A model generated the notes under the pieces. The model was not told where the DNA came from and did no database searches. It was given only the letters and a program-made list of their open reading frames with translations. The position numbers and the translations under genes were made by a program. DNA of 50,679 nucleotides from CAYONM01 sp964405325 (GTDB lineage Bacteria; Planctomycetota; UBA11346): NCBI GenBank assembly GCA_964405325.1, contig CAYONM010000006.1, positions 1 to 50,679 on the forward strand, in the 5' to 3' direction. Shown in pieces: positions 49,372-50,679 of the stretch; position 1 is the stretch's first letter; each line of letters begins with the position of its first letter.

Positions 49372-49392
49372 GGGCACCTCTATAAACTCAGG
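49372..49392. repeat. Isolated terminal repeat of the 161-bp MITE family
   Basis: An exact 21-base match to the element end (first 20: GGGCACCTCTATAAACTCAG), preceded by CTTAT. The remainder of the element is missing: beyond the repeat is aminotransferase coding sequence, whose stop codon (49388-49390) lies inside the repeat. Confidence 0.8.
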
Positions 49393-50494
49393 CCAAACGT
49401 CCGAGTATATCCGCGCCCGCCTGCAGCCGTTCATCGGCAACGGTATAACAAACGCGGAAGTGACTGTCCCGCTCGGAAAAGACATTTCCCGGGATAACCA
49501 GCACATTATCGACGATGGCCCGCTCGCAGAAACTGGTGCCAGTCTGACCCTCGGGAGCACGAACCCACAGATAGAAAGCCCCATCTGCCGGCGCGACCTC
49601 GAAGTTTTTTGATAAAGCTGAAACCATCAAATCCCGCTTGCGACGATAATCGGCCAAATGGCCGTTCATATCCACATCTGGGCAAGCCAGGGCCGCATAC
49701 TGGCTCACCGATGGCGCGCAGACAAAACTGTATTGCTGTACCATGGCCATGGCCTGGATCACCGGCTTCGGACCAGCGGCATAGCCCAAACGCCAACCGG
49801 TCATGCCAAAGGCCTTGCTGTGCCCACCCAACACCAGGACCTGCTCGCTCATCGATGCCACCGATGGGCAATCGGTGTAGGCGAAGCTGCGATAGATCTC
49901 ATCCGACACCATCAGCACCCCAGCCCCCTCGCAGATGCGGGCAATGGCAGCCAAGCAGTCGCGATCCAGGATGCGCCCGGTCGGATTGGCCGGACTGTTG
50001 AGTAAAAGTACCTTGGTGCGGTCGCTGATCGCAGCTGCGATTCGCTCTGGATCGACGACAAAGTCGTCAGCATAGGTATCGATATACACTGGCACACCAT
50101 CCAAGAGCCGGACCAGGTGCTTGTACATGACAAAATAGGGATCAGGAATCAGCACCTCGTCACCGGGATCGATCAACGCCAAGAGACTCAACAGGATCCC
50201 GCCGCTGACGCCGGAGGTGATCAGCACCTCTTCCGGGGCATACGCACGACCAGTATATGATGCTTCCTCGTCGCGCACCTGCTGGTTCAATTCCGCTATG
50301 CCCTGTGTCGGCGTATAACAGTTACGACCCTGCTGGATGGCAGCACAAGCCGCATTCTTGACTGCATCAGGCACATCAAAGTCTGGTTGACCAATGGAGA
50401 GATTGATTGGATCCTGCAATTGCTTGGCGAGATCGAATACCTTTCGAATACCGCTGGCATCGATGCGACGCATGCGCTCGGCGAGCTTCAACAT
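49388..50494 (-). CDS. PLP-dependent aminotransferase, aspartate aminotransferase fold type I
   Basis: A 368-residue class I/II aminotransferase. Features are INLSIGQPDFDVPDAV at the substrate-binding N-terminus, YTPTQGIAELNQQV, the SGVSGGILLSLLALIDPGDE cofactor loop, NSPANPTGRI with the PLP-contacting Asn, VSDEIYRSFAY with Asp and Tyr, GGHSKAFGMTGWRLGYAAGP with the Schiff-base Lys and FRVCYTV with the carboxylate-binding Arg. Substrate is not predictable. ATG 50494 has GGGGAG five bases upstream. The C-terminus is short by perhaps ten residues relative to relatives of about 380, and the TGA is supplied by a MITE terminal repeat, so the end may have been remodelled. Confidence 0.9.
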   Translation of the reverse strand: MLKLAERMRRIDASGIRKVFDLAKQLQDPINLSIGQPDFDVPDAVKNAACAAIQQGRNCYTPTQGIAELNQQVRDEEASYTGRAYAPEEVLITSGVSGGILLSLLALIDPGDEVLIPDPYFVMYKHLVRLLDGVPVYIDTYADDFVVDPERIAAAISDRTKVLLLNSPANPTGRILDRDCLAAIARICEGAGVLMVSDEIYRSFAYTDCPSVASMSEQVLVLGGHSKAFGMTGWRLGYAAGPKPVIQAMAMVQQYSFVCAPSVSQYAALACPDVDMNGHLADYRRKRDLMVSALSKNFEVAPADGAFYLWVRAPEGQTGTSFCERAIVDNVLVIPGNVFSERDSHFRVCYTVADERLQAGADILGRLA

Positions 50495-50534
50495 GAGCAC
50501 TCCCCTGCAGGGCTGTAATAGGATTGATGAGAAT

Positions 50535-50594
50535 ACAAACCGGGCGCCGTTCGGAACCCACGGGCTCGATCGTAGCGGTCGGCGCCCGGTTTTG
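50535..50594 (+). repeat. CGGGCGCC hairpin repeat, copy B
   Basis: A hairpin with outer arms ACCGGGCGCCG and CGGCGCCCGGT and the middle CGGAACCCACGGGCTCGATC. It resembles copy A (49254) and diverged copy C (14544), and its outer arms equal the short copy D at 41242. It lies upstream of the aminotransferase gene and ends in TTTTGA, as a terminator for an upstream plus-strand gene would. Confidence 0.65.
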
Positions 50595-50602
50595 ACTCTT
50601 AC

Positions 50603-50679
50603 GGGCACCTCTAAAAACTCAGGTACTTCGCCAGACTTGCGCTTTCCGGCCCTGCCTGCGTTGCTGGAACCTCGAAATA
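50603..50679 (+). mobile_element. Second copy of the 161-bp MITE, cut by the window end
   Basis: The last 77 bases match 41277-41353 with only two differences (A for T at the twelfth base and T for C just after the terminal repeat). The rest lies beyond the window. It is preceded by CTTAC and begins eight bases after hairpin copy B. Confidence 0.85.

Noticed and set aside
1..50679. CRISPR array, rRNA, prophage or integron.
   Set aside because: No regularly spaced repeats, no rRNA-like stretches, no integrase, transposase or phage structural genes were seen; the repeats found are dispersed hairpin elements.

Overview
The window is about 50.7 kb of GC-rich, gene-dense bacterial chromosome with no rRNA, tRNA, CRISPR array or phage genes that I can see. 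The content fits a Gram-negative heterotroph: an RND efflux system with an outer-membrane lipoprotein, a TIGR03545/TIGR03546-like pair, GldA/GldFG/DUF4340-type ABC genes, a formylglycine-type sulfatase, DUF4380/DUF4432 mutarotase-like proteins, Gfo/Idh/MocA and xylose-isomerase-like sugar enzymes. That mixture is commonest in the PVC group and neighbours (Planctomycetota, Lentisphaerota, Kiritimatiellota), but the assignment is an inference from gene content only.

Layout. 109-852: RraA-like aldolase. 878-5690 (minus): a four-gene sugar operon (class II aldolase, arabinose-isomerase-like enzyme, FGGY kinase, DUF4432 mutarotase-like protein) divergent from a PocR-AraC regulator (5811-6653). 6719-8206: unknown membrane-anchored protein. 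8226-14448 (minus): pdhA-pdhB-pdhC-lpdA, ending in a cNMP-domain histidine kinase that overlaps lpdA. 14763-17458 (minus): tRNA-dihydrouridine synthase and an exopolysaccharide-type sugar transferase carrying a large insertion. 17822-20154: a DUF4380-like protein and a small unknown protein, divergent from a CJM1_0395-type HExxH protein. 20247-23514: epimerase, LacI regulator and MocA-type dehydrogenase. 23608-29922 (minus): tetR, outer-membrane factor, adaptor, RND pump. 30022-32218 (minus): sulfatase and IclR-like regulator. 32392-35266: TIGR03545-like, TIGR03546-like and a small exported protein. 35584-36789: OleA-like thiolase. 37055-41243: sensor kinase and response regulator divergent from an exported VWA protein. 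41445-43438: small unknown protein and PHP hydrolase (minus), RNase III (plus). 43730-48578 (minus): ABC ATPase, GldFG-like fusion, DUF4340 protein. 48769-49206: possible SecB-like protein. 49388-50494 (minus): aminotransferase.

Two separate sugar-utilisation clusters each carry their own regulator, with candidate operators visible: tandem repeats upstream of the aldolase operon and a 16-bp perfect palindrome upstream of the epimerase. The tetR gene has a 27-bp near-perfect palindrome two bases before its start. Several starts without a Shine-Dalgarno sequence sit 6-9 bases after a good -10 box, suggesting leaderless mRNAs.

The least expected content lies between genes. A 161-bp MITE-like element has perfect terminal inverted repeats flanked by TTAA, and two further partial copies follow. 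All three sit directly downstream of terminator-like hairpins. A second long-hairpin element (43455-43635), a family of CGGGCGCC hairpins and an 18-bp inverted-repeat unit (35359-35520) add to this. I found no clearly new multi-gene defence or biosynthetic system; the repeat elements and the unusual gene pairings are the best leads.
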